The translations under genes were made by a program, and so were the position numbers. A stretch of DNA of 64,000 nt from Epichloe hybrida (Eukaryota; Ascomycota; Sordariomycetes; Hypocreales; Clavicipitaceae): positions 2,480,001-2,544,000 of the forward strand of contig JAFEKR010000007.1 of NCBI GenBank assembly GCA_019022495.1. Direction: 5' to 3'. The notes beneath the pieces are model-generated. The model worked only from the letters and a program-made list of their open reading frames with translations. It made no database searches and had not been told where the DNA came from. Within the stretch, counting starts at the first letter, position 1; each line of letters opens with the position of its first letter. This document shows, piece by piece, positions 11,234-22,618 of this stretch.

Positions 11234-12077
11234 TAGTGCTCCATACAACACTTGTGTTGTTGGACGTACTCCGTTACGGATTACATATAATATCCAAGAA
11301 TAGTAGCAAAGCTGGGTCCAATCTGCGTTGCTGGTTCCTTGGTCCGCCATCCGCCGCAAAGTGAAAAAAAAAAAAACGCCGCTCACTTCATTTCACCAGG
11401 GGCCAGAGATGGAGTCTGGCAGGCACGGCTAGGCAAACGGGGTACGGCACGGGTGTACGGGGTATTACATGTACGGTCAGTCTAATGGACAACGGACGAA
11501 CGACAAGGACCCGCTGGCACCGACTTTCAAATCTCAGCATGGGCTGAGCATGGGCTGCCTGTCGTCTTGGACTCTTGTTGGTAGCTTGATCAGAGGTGTA
11601 AAACAATTCCCGTGCTTCTTTTTATTTATCCATCCGAGACCAGTCGGTGGCGTCGCACAGGATTCCGTACTTAATGCGGATTATGTACATATTACACTTG
11701 CGAAATCCAAAGCTGTCGAGCCGTGGAGCCACTGCGACCCATCCCTGTCCATCCCGATTACTAGTGATACGCCCAGGAAGCGATTGCACTGCCCCTGGTC
11801 GTTCGTGACTTGACTTGGCTTCAGACCCCAGTTCCCTCTCTTAAGCTGAGGTGAGGCGAGGTGAGGCGAGGTGACGTGACGTGACGTGAGGAGAGGAGGT
11901 GAGGGGTTTGGCCAAGCAGAGAGCCGAAAAAGGAACGCTGGAGCGAGGCGTACATAGAGACAACTCACCTTTTGCAGACTTGCACCCAAAAAGAATTAGT
12001 ATCGGAATTGTCCATCTTCGAGCCCCCCTTTCCTATCCTGCGTCATCTTGCGGTGACTTCCGCCGGCAAAGACGAGG
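11234..12077. other. intergenic upstream of the Q-rich gene
   Basis: Probable promoter and 5' leader of the gene at 12078. Notable content is a TACGGATTACAT motif at 11273-11286, an A run near 11365, and tandem GTGAGGCGAG/GTGAC units at about 11850-11890. I see no coding gene. Confidence 0.45.
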
Positions 12078-15000
12078 ATGCTAAGCTTCGGGCGTCTGAG
12101 CAAGCACAACCGATCGCAGCACGCATTGCCCGAGCAGCTGTCGACGGGAACGACGTCTGGCACGGCCCAAGCACAGCAGCAGCAGCAGCAGCAGCAGGAG
12201 GAGGAGGAGCAGGGTGGCGCGGGTTTTGGCCGTGTTGGCGGCGCTGGTCTCGGCGGACTTGCCAATGGTAGCGCAGCCCACGCCAACTCGTCTGCTGAAG
12301 CTCTGCCCCAATCAACCCTGTCCTCCACCAATACAGCTGTCAGCTCTAGCGACCACAAGACTTTCTTGGACGCTCGACCATCTCCACAGGGGCAGCATCA
12401 GTTGCAGCACAAGCAACACCAGCAACAACATCTACACCAACACCAGCAGCCCCCCCCTCCTCCCCCTTCTCCTCCGCATCTGTTCAGTCAGTCGGGTGGT
12501 GTCAACCTTCCTCTTTCCTTGCAGACTTCGGGTTTCCGTGGCTCGTCCTCGTTTGATGGACATCAGCAGCAGACTCCCATAGACTTTGACCCGGCTGACC
12601 GTCGCTCACAGAGCCAACGGTACGGAGCTCCCCTCTCCTCTCAGCAGCAGCAGCAACAACAGCAAGCTTATGGGATTGCGTCGGGCTCCATCGACGACCT
12701 CCCAAGCACAACGGCTCATCACCAGCAGCAGCAGCAGCAGCAGCCACCACTTCAACAACAATCGGCACCTGCTCCTGCTCCTGCTCCTGCTGCCCAAAAG
12801 CGGTCCACTCGCAAACTGATCAAGGGCATCTTTGGTTCCAGCCGTGAATCGCACGACAATCATCATCACCAGCAGCAACAGCCTCAGCCGCAAATCACGG
12901 GCCACAACCCGACGGGGCCTTACGATAATACAGCTGGACTTGCTCGTAGGCCGTCCAAGAGGGTGAGCAACCATCCTACTCCGAAAACGAACTCGTCGCA
13001 GGCGACACAGCTTCCTTCCGATTGGGACTGGCATTCCCAGGGCTCATTCAGCCAGCAACCCTCGCCACTCCGCGAACATGGATCTAACATAGATCCCCTG
13101 ACGCAGGATCCCCGCATACTTGTGAACCAAAATAGTGCATCCCCATACGACCAACAAGTCTACCAACCGCCAAATCATCCACCCTCGTCTTTGCAACAAC
13201 CCCAGCCCCAGCCGCTGCAACGTCGAGGCACCATCGACATTCAGGAACAGCAAGCTCAATCCGAATCACTGCAGCAGCAAGCTTCAAACTACGACCAGCA
13301 ACCTCGCCATCAACTTCAGCAACATTTTCATTACCCCGCCAACCCCCCACACCAGTCAGCTGGGGAGCCTCACATCGTAACAAGTCAGCTCAAATCGAAT
13401 CAGCAACTCCAAAACGCGGAAACTATATCGCAGCTGTCGCAAGACTCATCAGTGACTGATTCGGACCACCGGTCTGCTTTTTCACAGCACCAATTGCCGC
13501 AAGCTCAGGGCACTTTTCACGGGTCAACACCATCCCAAGACACCCCTGCCAATTCCTCCACCAGCCAAGGTGCCAGTCTTCAAGATCAAGACCTAGGTGA
13601 AATGGCGCCACCAGCGCCTGGAGGCGGACCGCAATCCAGCCGTCGTGCTCAGGATGCTGAGAAGGGGCTCCGCGGGCAAGTCGATGCACCCCCTGGACCA
13701 CCGCCTGGATATCACCGTCAAGGTAGCATATCTCTCAATGCCATGAGTCCTGCACCACCTCCAGGTCAAGGTGCGCTGACAAATTCAGGCCATCGTGGAA
13801 ACAAGGCTTCTCAGTATATTGATGCTTCTTTAGGTATAGACCAAGGCCGAAATAGCCCACAACCATCAGACCGAGACACCGAACTCGAGAAGCAATTCAA
13901 AGATCTCCGTAAGTTTGGCTAGCTCCCTTTCCTCTGCTACTCTTGCCCTGAACAGTCTAATCATCATGTCTCGTGTGTTTTGTGGAGCCGTTACTTACGC
14001 CGAGAAGTCACCAAGTACAAAAATGTGAAGCGCTTGTATTTCGACGGCAAATCACAGATCGAACAATTAGGTGGCCAAGTTGAGCATTTGCAAAATGCTG
14101 TTGCCAACCAACGCATGTCTCAATCACGCACAGCGTGGGACGACAGCGAATATTTGACGAGATTTAATCGCCTCAGCGGTGCCATCAATAACCTGTCCTT
14201 CAACATCCGCAAGGACTGGCGCAGCCTGCCTACATGGGTGGTAAGCTTCGCGAGTGCCGACGCCTTGAAGACAGGAAAGCAAGAAATGACAGCTGTTGGC
14301 CGTGCTATCGTGTCCAGGTGGCTCGTGGAGGAATTTTTCAATAGATGTTTTCATCCTGCCCTGGACACACTACTTAGCGCACAACTGAAAGAGATTGAGA
14401 TGAGCATTCGAGGAAACTCGTACACGATGCACAGCCAAGAGGAGTTTGATGCGCTTACCACCAAAGTTGTCAATTGGAGAATGGCGACGTTGGACGGACT
14501 GCAGAAGAAACTTGGCTCAGCTGAAGCAGCAGAAAATCGGGGGATGCTGACGAATAAGATTACTACCAACTTGACCGCGTATCTGCATCAATTTCTCAGC
14601 ACGCCGCCTCCCCTTGGAGTCGAGGGAAGCACATCGATGATTGCCGAGTTGGCGGTTGCGATAGCTGGCAACCTTCCTCTAGAAAGTCGAGATGTAGCCA
14701 TCATGTATCCCCTGCCGGGTGACACAGTGCAGACGAACATCATGGAGGTCGAGAAAACCGGTCTGCCGCCACTGGAGGGACACAAAGAGGTTGGCGGCGG
14801 CGACTCAGAATCAGATGAGGATTCAGATGAGAAAAAAGACAAGATTGGTAAGTCAAGAGGAGCCAAGGGCGAGCTGAGGTTGTTCACTCGCCATCGGGGA
14901 AACTGCCTCTGCTCACCTGTGGACGTCGGGAACGCTATTATTTTGGCAGAATGGACACATACTGACCAAGATACACTCGCAGGGCTGTCGAGAGACGCGA

Positions 15001-15083
15001 GCAAAGTGAGATTTGCCGGATTTGTTGCTCTTGAAGTTAGAGGACGACAAGTCCTCGCCAAGGCGCCTGTGTGGACATTGTGA
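12078..15083 (+). CDS. conserved Pezizomycotina protein with Gln/Pro-rich disordered N-terminus
   Basis: Three exons, 12078-13908, 14008-14847 and 14983-15083, give 923 residues. The first 600 or so are low complexity, with runs of Q (eight near residue 32, more near 195 and 215), P and H, and are probably disordered. After exon 1 comes a conserved-looking helical region starting TKYKNVKRLYFDG, with a predicted coiled coil (IEQLGGQVEHLQ). An acidic stretch follows, then a C-terminus ending RGRQVLAKAPVWTL. I resolved intron 1 to an acceptor at 14007, because it joins KDL to LTKYKNV in frame; nearer AGs do not. I do not recognise a characterised domain and assign no function. Polar low-complexity head plus coiled coil suggests a scaffold, which is inference only. 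Confidence 0.85.
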
Positions 15084-16155
15084 GCGAGAGTTCAACTTTT
15101 CTTCGCCGCCACGATTACGAGGGAAGAACCAAAAAAAATAAAGAACAAGAAAGAGGTACACTGCACTGGGAACAAGGAATTTCTCTCACTTTTTTTCTAT
15201 TCATCATCTTGTTTTATTTATTCATTGAATTTCGATCTTGTCCACCTTTTTAGCACCAAAGTACAGAAATCTAAGAGGAACGGTATGCACGGGTGCCGAA
15301 GAAGCATGATTTGATACCAAAGATGAAAGACGCGATTACATAGCGAAGGCATAACAGGACGAGCATAAAGAGAGAAAGCGATCAGAGTTCACGTCGGGAC
15401 TATACCAGTTGAATGAACTTTGTGAAGACATTTCCGTTTCCTGCTTTCCTCTCCTTGAGGTCCCAGCTGATGGCTGCTAGATGTGATAAGTTACTGGCTT
15501 TATTGGAAAGGTGAAAAAAGCTGTCACGGGGAGATGCGGGTGGGCTAAAGATGATCAGGGGTTTTCGTGGATCTGAACCCCCTACTACGTCGAGAACGAG
15601 ATACTTGATACGTTCCGGCAAGAGCAAGGCAAGTGAGGTGACTAGATGGCCAACTAGGTCCAAGATGAGTTGTGAGTAATAATGAGGAGTTTCCCGCGCC
15701 GGAGGCTGCAGGGGAGGGGCATCGAGTAGGTGGCTGGTGGCTTCTGTACGGGGAAAAGATCCTGTATCGTGTGGTCAGTCTGTGGTCAGAAGTGGGGACA
15801 GACATGAAGAGTCACACATCTTGATGCAGATGGATGTGGGTGGCCGTTGAGTCACATTACGGATTACATACACAGCAAAAAGAGGAGGAGATGAAGTCCT
15901 TGCCTGACCCGCTTTGACTAGTTTAGACGGTAATTGTATGCCACTTGACAGTGAGAGTGACTGGATACATAATAAACCCACTTGCGCTGCGCACCTTCTC
16001 TGCCAGCGGGGAAAATTCCAGATCCAGTTTGTAGACCATTGGAAGCGTTTTTTCCCCTTCTCACTTCCCTTCCCCAAACCGAAGACGCATTCTCTACGCC
16101 CACCGCCCGCGAAAACACACAAAGACTCCCCTTCGAAATCGATTGCATCTAGACA
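15084..16155. other. intergenic, TIF6 promoter region
   Basis: 1.07 kb between two tandem genes. It contains the 3' end of the Q-rich gene and the eIF6 promoter. A TACGGATTACATAC motif occurs at 15856-15870. No gene was recognised. Confidence 0.5.
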
Positions 16156-17062
16156 ATGGCTGTCCGAGCTCAATTTGAGAACTCCAACGAGTATGTTTTA
16201 CTTCGATGAGAACCCCGCGAAGTCGCGTGCATCTAGCCATGCACCGACAACCCCGCCCCCGCTATCCAAGGACCTCAAGAGAACAGAGAGCGGACGCTTT
16301 ACTTTGGTGAAAATTTCCAAAATTTCATAAAACTGACCTTGCCTTTTCTCTCGCAGAGTTGGGGTCTTCGCGACTCTCACTAATTCATATGCCTTGGTGG
16401 CCCTCGGTGCCAGCCAAAACTTCTACAGTGTCTTTGAGGCAGAGCTTCAGGATGTCGTGCCCACAGTCCGCACGACTATCGCCGGAACTCGCATCATCGG
16501 CCGGTTAACGGCTGGCAACCGAAAGGGTCTCCTTGTGCCCACCACCACCACAGACCAAGAATTGCAACATCTGCGCAATTCTCTCCCAGATTCTGTGCGC
16601 ATTCAGCGCATCGAAGAGCGTCTCTCTGCCCTTGGAAATGTCATTGCCACCAATGACCACATTGCTCTGGTTCACCCTGATCTCGAGCGCGAAACTGAAG
16701 AAATTATTGCCGATGTCCTCGGGGTCGAGGTGTTCCGACAAACCGTTGCCGACAACGTCCTTGTCGGCAGCTACATGAGCCTGTCAAACCAGGGCGGTCT
16801 GGTTCATCCCAAGACGAGTATTCAGGACCAGGACGAACTCTCAAGCCTGCTGCAAGTGCCTCTTGTAGCCGGCAGTGTCAACCGCGGCAGCAATGTCGTC
16901 GGTGCTGGCATGGTTGTCAATGACTGGCTGGCCGTCACTGGCCTTGACACCACTGCCACAGAACTCAGTGTGATTGAGAGCGTTTTCAGACTCGGCGAAG
17001 GCATGGGACCCAGCAACATCAACACAAGCATGAAGGACACCATGGTCGAAAGTTTCTACTAA
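16156..17062 (+). CDS. TIF6: ribosome anti-association factor eIF6
   Basis: eIF6 binds the 60S subunit, is needed for its biogenesis and blocks premature joining to 40S until released in the cytoplasm. Two exons, 16156-16190 and 16357-17062, give 246 residues against 245 in yeast Tif6. The start [12 protein letters not shown] is the diagnostic family N-terminus. Further conserved blocks are [44 protein letters not shown] and [11 protein letters not shown]. The 166-bp intron interrupts right after that N-terminal motif. All core residues of the pentein-like repeats appear intact. Confidence 0.98.
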
Positions 17063-17971
17063 AAGGCTTGCCAAAGAAACCTTGGAAGCATTTGAGTTCG
17101 CTCGATGCACGGGCTGTTTAGTCTTTTTTTTTTTTTTCCACTCCCTCATTTTTGCACCAATTTAGTCTGGGGGCACGGTGTTTGGTATCAAAGTTGTCAT
17201 GAAATCTATTTGCATGGTCTTGAAATTCCTCTCCTGCTTACCTTTTGACGGCAGGAGACATCCCACCACCAGATGAGGAAAAAATGATGTGGGAAAATAA
17301 ATTTCTGAAAGAACCCTGTAGACAAAAAAAAAGGGTAGTCTGTTTTTGTCGTCGGCGTGTACAAGCGGTTCGCGGTATGACACCCCGTCTTGGCTGCAGG
17401 GCATCATCGAATTAGTCTGCATGGATGGCGTTTTACTGTTTGCCTTTTAATTCTGTTTTCTTTTGATATTTTTTGATACTTATACAAGGGTGGTCCTAGG
17501 TAGTAGGTAGGGGTGAAGGAGAAGGAGAGGAATGCCGGCCAAGTATCTTAGATGATGATTGCTACATACCCTTTGCGACCTTTGCTCAAGGCGCTTGAAT
17601 GCAGACCAGAATGCCGTGCCGTATCTCCAGCTTCCTTTACTACTGATAGACAATGACGAGCTAGAAATGCCCGGTTCCAGGACAAGGTCGGTTTCTCCCT
17701 CTTTCTCATTCTGTTTCTCATTCTCATTCTCTTCCTTTTTGCCTTTCCTGCCCCTCCCACCCCGCCACGTCCGCCTCCCCACCGCCTACCACGTTTGTGA
17801 CCACCCCCCTCCAAGGAAGCAATCGGCTGCGACAAATAGGCAAGAAACCAACAACAATGACGAGTTAAAAAAAAAAAAAGCCCAACACAATCAGCCCCCC
17901 CCCCAATATTCCATCCTTTCATTCCCACCAATTGACCGGTATTCATGATAATTACACACCAAACCAACAAG
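17063..17971. other. intergenic between TIF6 and EFM4
   Basis: Contains the TIF6 3' region with a 15-base T run near 17124, and the EFM4 promoter. CT-rich stretches lie at 17680-17780, with an A run near 17868 and a C run near 17897. These pyrimidine tracts just upstream of the start are typical of fungal housekeeping promoters. No gene seen. Confidence 0.5.
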
Positions 17972-18844
17972 ATGACTTCTCCCGGCCCAACCCCAAGCCA
18001 TCTCGACCCCTCGGAACTAGGAACCAAAGAATAGTATGTTTTCTGTCCCCCCCATCAGATATGCCAAATGAATCCAAAATCCCAAAAATGCTCCAAAACG
18101 CCAACTTTGTCTCTCCCCCCCCCCGTTCCCCTCCTAAGCTGGAACACCCTCTACGCGCGCGAATCAGCCAACCACGCCTCCAACCCCTCCGACACAGGCA
18201 CAGTCTGGTTCGACGACTCGGACGCCGAGGCCAAGATGGTCCGGTTCCTCAACGAGCTGCCGTCCCTGTCGGGGCAGAAGCAGCGCGCCTCCCTGCTAGA
18301 CATGGGCTGCGGCAACGGCTCCATGCTCTTCTCCCTCCGGGGGCAGGACTGGTGCGGCCCGGCCCTCGGCGTGGATCGCAGCCCGCAGAGCGTGCGGCTG
18401 GCCCGGCAGATCGCCTCGTCCAGGGAGGACGCTCATCCGTCGTCGCCGCCCGTGTGCTTCGCCGAGTGGGATGCCGTAACCGGGCCGTACGAGACCGTGC
18501 TGCTGGGGTTCGCGCAGCAGCAAGGATGGGACGTCGTCTTGGACAAGGGTACTTTTGACGCCATATCGTTGTCGGATGAGCGGCTGGACGGGAGGAGGCT
18601 CTGCGAGATATACCCCGGGAGACTTCTTCGTCTGGTCAAAAAGGGCGGGATTCTACTCATCACGAGCTGCAACTGGACCGAGGACGAGCTGACGAATTGG
18701 TTCGCCGGGAAGAAAGATGCCGAGGGGGCCTCGGAATCCGAAGACGGCAGATTCGTCGTGGCGGGGAGGGTTGAGTACAGCACCTTTAGTTTTGGAGGAG
18801 TCAAGGGCCAGACCATCAGTACACTGTGTTTTAGAAGGGTTTGA
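17972..18844 (+). CDS. EFM4: eEF1A lysine methyltransferase (EFM4/See1 family)
   Basis: A seven-beta-strand SAM-dependent methyltransferase; yeast Efm4 methylates a lysine of elongation factor eEF1A. Exon 1 (17972-18033) encodes the MTSPGP start and the ELGTKEY family signature. After a 105-bp intron, exon 2 (18139-18844) continues WNTLYARE; total 255 residues. Motif I is LLDMGCGNGSMLF, the acidic strand is ALGVDRS, and the family-specific VLDKGTFDAISLS follows. A conserved ITSCNWT and a C-terminal FSFGGVKGQT strand are present. The first exon is short and easily missed, and an ORF starting inside the intron would lose the LGTKEYW motif. Exon 2 is visibly GC-richer than neighbouring genes. 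Confidence 0.92.
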
Positions 18845-19433
18845 AGGACGGTCCGCGAAGAGACTTGACGTGGAATAGAGGGGGAAGAAGGGGGGGGGAG
18901 CGTGTAGACAGCGCATATAGAGAGAGACACAGCTTTGATGCCCCGGCTGCTGTGACACCTGCATTTGGGACTATTTAGAGAACTTCGATGCAGGGCAAAC
19001 GCGCATTTGAGCAAATCGTGTCACCAGTTCGAGGTGAGTGATGACTGGTTTCACTGGCACTGATGCGCCCCCTCTTCATTATAAAGGCTGTGTTCTGGTT
19101 TTTATCTTCTCTTCTTCTTGCATCCTCTTCTTCCACCTTCCTGGTCTTCCCTGGTTCTATGTTCGTATACGCACCCTTCGTTCCCAAGTCAGCCTTCCAA
19201 ACATCTTGGTCAGACCAACGTGACCCCCGCCTGTCCCTCGGTTTGCACACAATGCCGACATCTCTCCATCGCTCGCACCTCAACATCGTAGACGAAGAGG
19301 GCAAGAGTAAAATATATGTAACTGATGTTCATATTTGTTAGGGAACCTTGACCGAGTGCAGATATCTTGGTAGTCGTCGTGGCAGCATCAAGGGAATTGC
19401 TTCATTACGTCTCTCTTACTGTCTCGTGTCATT
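18845..19433. other. convergent intergenic region (EFM4 / PP2A-A)
   Basis: 589 bp shared by two converging 3' ends. It includes a G run near 18890 and CT-rich stretches around 19105-19150. No supported gene. Confidence 0.5.
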
Positions 19434-21928
19434 CTATGGTGATGTATTCATAGGCTCCCCGCCCGGTGCGGCCGTTGCCTCAGCCGCCGCTGTAGTCGCA
19501 AAATACCGAACGTCCACATCATCATCCTTTTGCAGTTTTGTCAGGTTCGGCACAACGCGCTGTTGAATAAGTTCTTGGCCCTTGGGTGATGGTACGATCT
19601 CGACGCCCTCCTTCTCCAATGAATACAGAGTCCCCTCGTCCGGCAAGCGGCGCAGCGCGTTGATGAGTACCGAGTAAGTCTTGGCCACGTTGAACCGAAT
19701 GTTGGGAATGTCGTCGTCAACCATCTTGTCCAGCATGGGCAAGATGGACTGGGCGATGACGTTCATGCTGACGACACTGGCCAGGGTCTGTGTGCCAGAA
19801 TTAGATATAATCCTTGATTCAAGATTTTCCGAGGTCATCGATCACCTACCGATATGGCAAAGCAAGTGGTCATCCTGTAGAGGTAATTCGGATGGCTGCC
19901 CATTCCCATAACCTTGGGAATAATTTGTTCGCTAGCCCACTCAACGCCAAACACCTCGGTCAACTTCTTGAGGTTGTGTGTGGCTGCCTCGCGGATGGAG
20001 AAGACGGTGTCTCCCAACCAGCCCATGCACAGGTTGCTCAATTTCTCGTCGAAGAATTTGACACCAAGCTGACTAGCGAGCAGAGGAATGTACTCGATGA
20101 TGGCAAGACGCACTCTCCATTGCTTATCCTCAGCCAACTGTACAATGGCGGGGAGCAGGGACTGTGATAGCAGGTCAATGCCAATGACTTGCGCGAAGTT
20201 CGGTTAGTAAAAAAAAGTGTTCTTGCAATGTCGATATAATGGCATCCGGCTAACCTTGGTTGACTTGCTCGAGTTTTGAAATGATGTGAAGTCTGACTTC
20301 GGGAAATTCATCCTTGAGCATCTGGAGGAACATAGGCAGCAAGTGGCCGATAGTTCTGATGAAACAATCAAGTCAGTACATCGATGAGCATCGTCATTGA
20401 GACATTTTGAGCTACAACGCACTCTTGCTTGCCCAGAATAGGGGCTAGCCCGCTGATTTGTGTACCCAATGCGGCGCGAACGTGCTGTGAATTGTCGGAT
20501 ACAAGATCCTCGACACTGCCCATGATGTCGTTCAACAAAGTGGATCTGTCTACCAGAGCGCAGAATCCAGGGATTTGGCCGGCTATGGCGGTTCGAACTT
20601 CGGCCTCGTTATCTTTGAGAAGCTTCACAAATGCGGGTACGAGATCTCGGGACACCACCTCCTCGTCTACAGCCTTGGCAATCTACATTGTATCCTTCTT
20701 AGTACGCGCAAAGACAATGTAGGAATGGGCGCAGAACGGACCTTTTCAAATCGGTCAGCAATCATGTAACGAACCCTCCAGCTCTTGTCTTCTATCAAGT
20801 TTCGCAGGGACGTCAACAAAACGCCGTGGCTAGATTGTTGTTCTTTTGGGACAACCTCGGCGATGGAAATGAGAATTTCAACGGTGAGCAATCGCACGCT
20901 ATCCTGGTCGTCCTGAACAAGATGCTGGAAGAGGGGTATCATTTCGTCGATGACGACAGATGCAGGCATTTCTTTGACGAACTTGGCCATGTTGGTGGCA
21001 GCTTGTCTGCGAACCATGGGGGTTTCATCATGTACAAGGAGACCAAACTGCTGGCGGAGTTGTTCTTGAATGGGCGGAGAGACCTTGCGGTAAAGAGTTG
21101 TGAAAAGGCCACAGCCGGAAACCTTGGAGGTGAACCAGTCGGCCTTGGATAGTCGAATAGTGAGAGGGATGAAATACTCCTCAGCTTGCTGTGCTGAGAG
21201 GCTTTCGCAGATCTTGTTCAACGATTCGACGGCCTAGATTGTTTGAGTGAGCTAGAGAGGCCCACGCCTAGTGATGCTGGGGTGAGAAGACCAGAAAAGA
21301 CGATTGTAGATGCGTGCGTACCTTATCTCGGACGACTGGTTCTTCGATAGCGGCCAAGTTCTCCAAGGGCGAAAGCAAGACATGTCCAAAAGAAGGTCCT
21401 CCAACATACTCGACAAAATCGCCCAGTTCCTCGCTCAGCGCAACCAAAACCTCATCCTCGTCCTCGACCGATTCTGTAGAGTGGGAACATGGGTGGTTAG
21501 AAGTGGAACGTCATGATGACTTGACAGGCACATGGGCAAAGCAAGACTGACCATCGAGGAATGGAATGAGCTCGTCCCTGGTGCGCTCAGCGCCGAGAGC
21601 AAGGGCAATAGTAGAAAGACGGTGGATGGCGTTCAGGCGAAGAAGGACATCGTCGTGCTATGAGAGGAAACATGGCGGTTAACAGAGCTCAGGAGCAAGG
21701 CAAGGAAGGCAAAGCGAAGCAAAGCGAAGCGAAGGGGAAGGGACTGGGAAGGGACTGGGGCCCGGTTGGATGATGGATGGATTGGGAGGGAGTATGACAC
21801 CTGTGAGTGTCTATCAAGGACTGGAGGGGACTGGACTGGCGCAAGTAATTTGACCGCCTCACCTTTAGCTCGTCGATGAGAACAGCGATGGGATAAAGCT
21901 CATCGTTTGTGTTGGTCGCGTCAGTCAT
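19434..21928 (-). CDS. TPD3: protein phosphatase 2A scaffold (A/PR65) subunit
   Basis: The A subunit is an all-HEAT-repeat scaffold that brings together the catalytic C and variable B subunits of PP2A. I assign eight exons: 21928-21863, 21657-21552, 21473-21322, 21233-20742, 20682-20423, 20355-20255, 20187-19850 and 19787-19434. The product is 622 residues, close to fungal orthologues. The whole length is HEAT repeats; clear intra-repeat helices include [34 protein letters not shown] and [14 protein letters not shown]. All seven introns restore frame exactly. The start [14 protein letters not shown] is preceded by non-conserved sequence. Intron 1 is long (205 bp) and purine-rich with GCGAAG/GGGACTGG repeats. 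It shares a 690-bp divergent promoter with FRS1. Confidence 0.95.
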
Positions 21929-22618
21929 GGCGAACGACGGGGTGACAGCGCTTTCACTGGCGAGAGTCAGAAAGCGTCGTCGGGGTGGAGGAGAGAAGAA
22001 GGCAAAGCGAGGGATGAATGAGGTGGTGGTGGTGGTGGTGGTGGTAGTAGTGGTGCTGCTGCTGCTGCTGCTTGCTGCCCGTGCTGGTCGGTGCTGGTTG
22101 GTGCTGGTCGGTGCTGGTCGTGGAGCCCGAAACACTCTGAGAGCAGCAGAGCAAAGCCACACGTCAATCTGGTGCTGGGCGGCGTGGCGTGGCGTGGCGC
22201 GGCGTGGCAGGGCAGGGCAGCGGTGTTCTGCAGATTCTCAGTGCAGCCGCAGCACTGATATCTTGGACAAGCGCTAGAGAGGGCCGGACAGCGCCAGACA
22301 ATGACCAGGAACGACCCCTCACTAGCAATCAGCTGTCTCCAGGCCCCCTTGCGCTTGGCTTACTACCCTAGAGCTACTGCGCCAAGCCGAGGGGCACTCA
22401 ACTCACTCGGAGTCACCCCAGCCAAAACAAAAGACCCCGCCATAATTAATTACAAGTCAACACGGATTACTAGCAGAATCTGACCGACCCTTGTTGCCCA
22501 TCCCACCACACATCACCGCCTTCAACGCCATCATATCGCATTCCACGCAATCGACTGCAATCAGCCCACTGCGACAGGTCTTCGAGGTATTGAGCCTTGA
22601 CCTCCCCCCCATTTCGTC
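21929..22618. promoter_or_regulatory. divergent promoter of PP2A-A and FRS1
   Basis: 690 bp separate the start codons of two head-to-head housekeeping genes. The PP2A side holds a trinucleotide-repeat block (22019-22073), GGTGCTGGTC repeats (22080-22120) and GGCGTGGCGT repeats (22180-22220). The FRS1 side is plain, with a CCCCCC tract near 22604. Specific factor sites cannot be assigned by eye. Confidence 0.6.
22019..22073. repeat. compound trinucleotide microsatellite upstream of PP2A-A
   Basis: Runs of GGT change to a few GTA and then GCT units, directly upstream of the PP2A-A start on its transcribed side. It probably falls in the 5' leader or core promoter. Its reverse complement would give CAC/AGC-rich leader RNA. 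Confidence 0.75.
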